Below, one piece after another: positions 63,870 to 64,000 of a stretch of 64,000 bases of DNA. The position numbers were made by a program, and so were the translations under genes. This DNA is from JBAZPT01 sp041645535 (GTDB lineage Bacteria; Patescibacteriota; Minisyncoccia; Moranbacterales; UBA2206): contig JBAZPT010000002.1 in NCBI GenBank assembly GCA_041645535.1, positions 186,001 through 250,000 of the forward strand. Reading direction: 5' to 3'. Each line of letters starts with the position of its first letter. Positions within the stretch are counted from its first letter, which is position 1. Below the pieces are notes generated by a model, which was given only the letters and a program-made list of their open reading frames with translations, had not been told where the DNA came from and did no database searches.

Positions 63870-64000
63870 ATGAAAAAGAAATATAAAATAAGAAAAGAGA
63901 GGATTGATCTTAAAAATAAAATAGAAGCGTTTTTGCATTCAGACAGTGTTCCGGCGACCGCGACTAAATTTTTATTGATGTTTCTGGCCTTAGGCGGGGT
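63870..64000 (+). CDS. Hypothetical protein, 3' end outside window
   Basis: The first 43 residues read MKKKYKIRKERIDLKNKIEA then FLHSDSVPATATKFLLMFLALGG and the frame is open to the window end. A basic helical start is followed by the beginning of a hydrophobic segment. Similar short CPR proteins exist, but nothing specific can be said. Adenine-rich spacer without SD precedes the ATG. Confidence 0.5.
   Translation, partial: MKKKYKIRKERIDLKNKIEAFLHSDSVPATATKFLLMFLALGG

Noticed and set aside
1..64000. Alternative code with UGA as glycine (Gracilibacteria/Absconditabacteria type)
   Set aside because: TGA ends murE-like, htpX, pyk and lgt genes at conserved C-termini, and no gene needs in-frame TGA read-through.

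Overview
The window looks like a chromosome segment of a Patescibacteria (Candidate Phyla Radiation) bacterium, most likely of the Parcubacteria group. This is an inference from gene content and style, not from an rRNA gene. The evidence is short genes with short spacers, a T4SS-type pilin, RNase J, RarA, a bifunctional PGI/PMI, MacAB-like efflux, many membrane-anchored small proteins, a group I intron in a tRNA, and starts that mostly sit 5-30 nt behind an extended -10 (TGnTATAAT) with no Shine-Dalgarno. TGA and TAG both end ordinary genes, so the code is table 11.

Layout. 1-6.7 kb: end of a murE-like ligase, a DUF212 protein, LemA, HtpX, a DUF4143 ATPase, a TrmB regulator facing a small membrane operon, and DUF4258/DUF4870 proteins. 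6.7-11.6 kb: pyruvate kinase, PEP synthase, then a tRNA-Ser gene preceded by two tandem 378-bp units, each with the tRNA 5' half, a hairpin block and a GIY-YIG nuclease gene. 11.6-19.4 kb: zincin, an atypical histidine kinase, dnaG, rpoD, an intron-containing tRNA-Asn, a duplicated terminator/promoter module and a permease. 19.4-31 kb: a structured ncRNA candidate, FecR, FKBP, Csp, a membrane-anchored single-AAA Clp ATPase, an ECF sigma pair, a MacAB-like exporter and a phosphatase operon. 31-46 kb: AlkD, a GIY-YIG element in front of typA, PAP2, a pyrF/phosphoribosyltransferase block, rarA, lgt, ftsK, a RodZ-like gene, recA and a pilin. 46-64 kb: efp, rpsR, ssb and rpsF; ychF, manB, HAD, YdjC, a glycosyltransferase broken by one stop, trpS, MntA/HepT, rnj, PGI/PMI, a peptide-binding protein, secG, small proteins and a DsbA-like protein.

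The most unusual content is a family of at least 14 inverted-repeat elements, about 40-370 bp long. They begin with CCC(C) and end with GGG(G)T. Their arms are nearly perfect within one copy but differ between copies (CCCCGCACTAACTT, CCCCGTTAGAAATT, CCCCACACCAATT, CCCTGTTAAATAA). About nine have the right end within roughly 35 bp of a start codon, most within 12 bp, and in dnaG, the RodZ-like gene and probably the FKBP gene the right arm GGGGTG itself supplies a GTG start. One member encloses a GIY-YIG nuclease gene whose ATG lies inside the left arm; this is the best candidate for the autonomous, mobile form. A second GIY-YIG gene is tied to the tRNA-Ser anticodon in tandem units. Separate GC-rich palindromes sit in frame inside at least four protein genes.

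Two translation styles coexist. Most genes are leaderless-like. Four small blocks (4.3-4.8, the kinase at 12.0-13.4, 34.8-36.9 and 62.1-62.6 kb) have strong AGGAGG or GAGGTGA sites and may have arrived by transfer.
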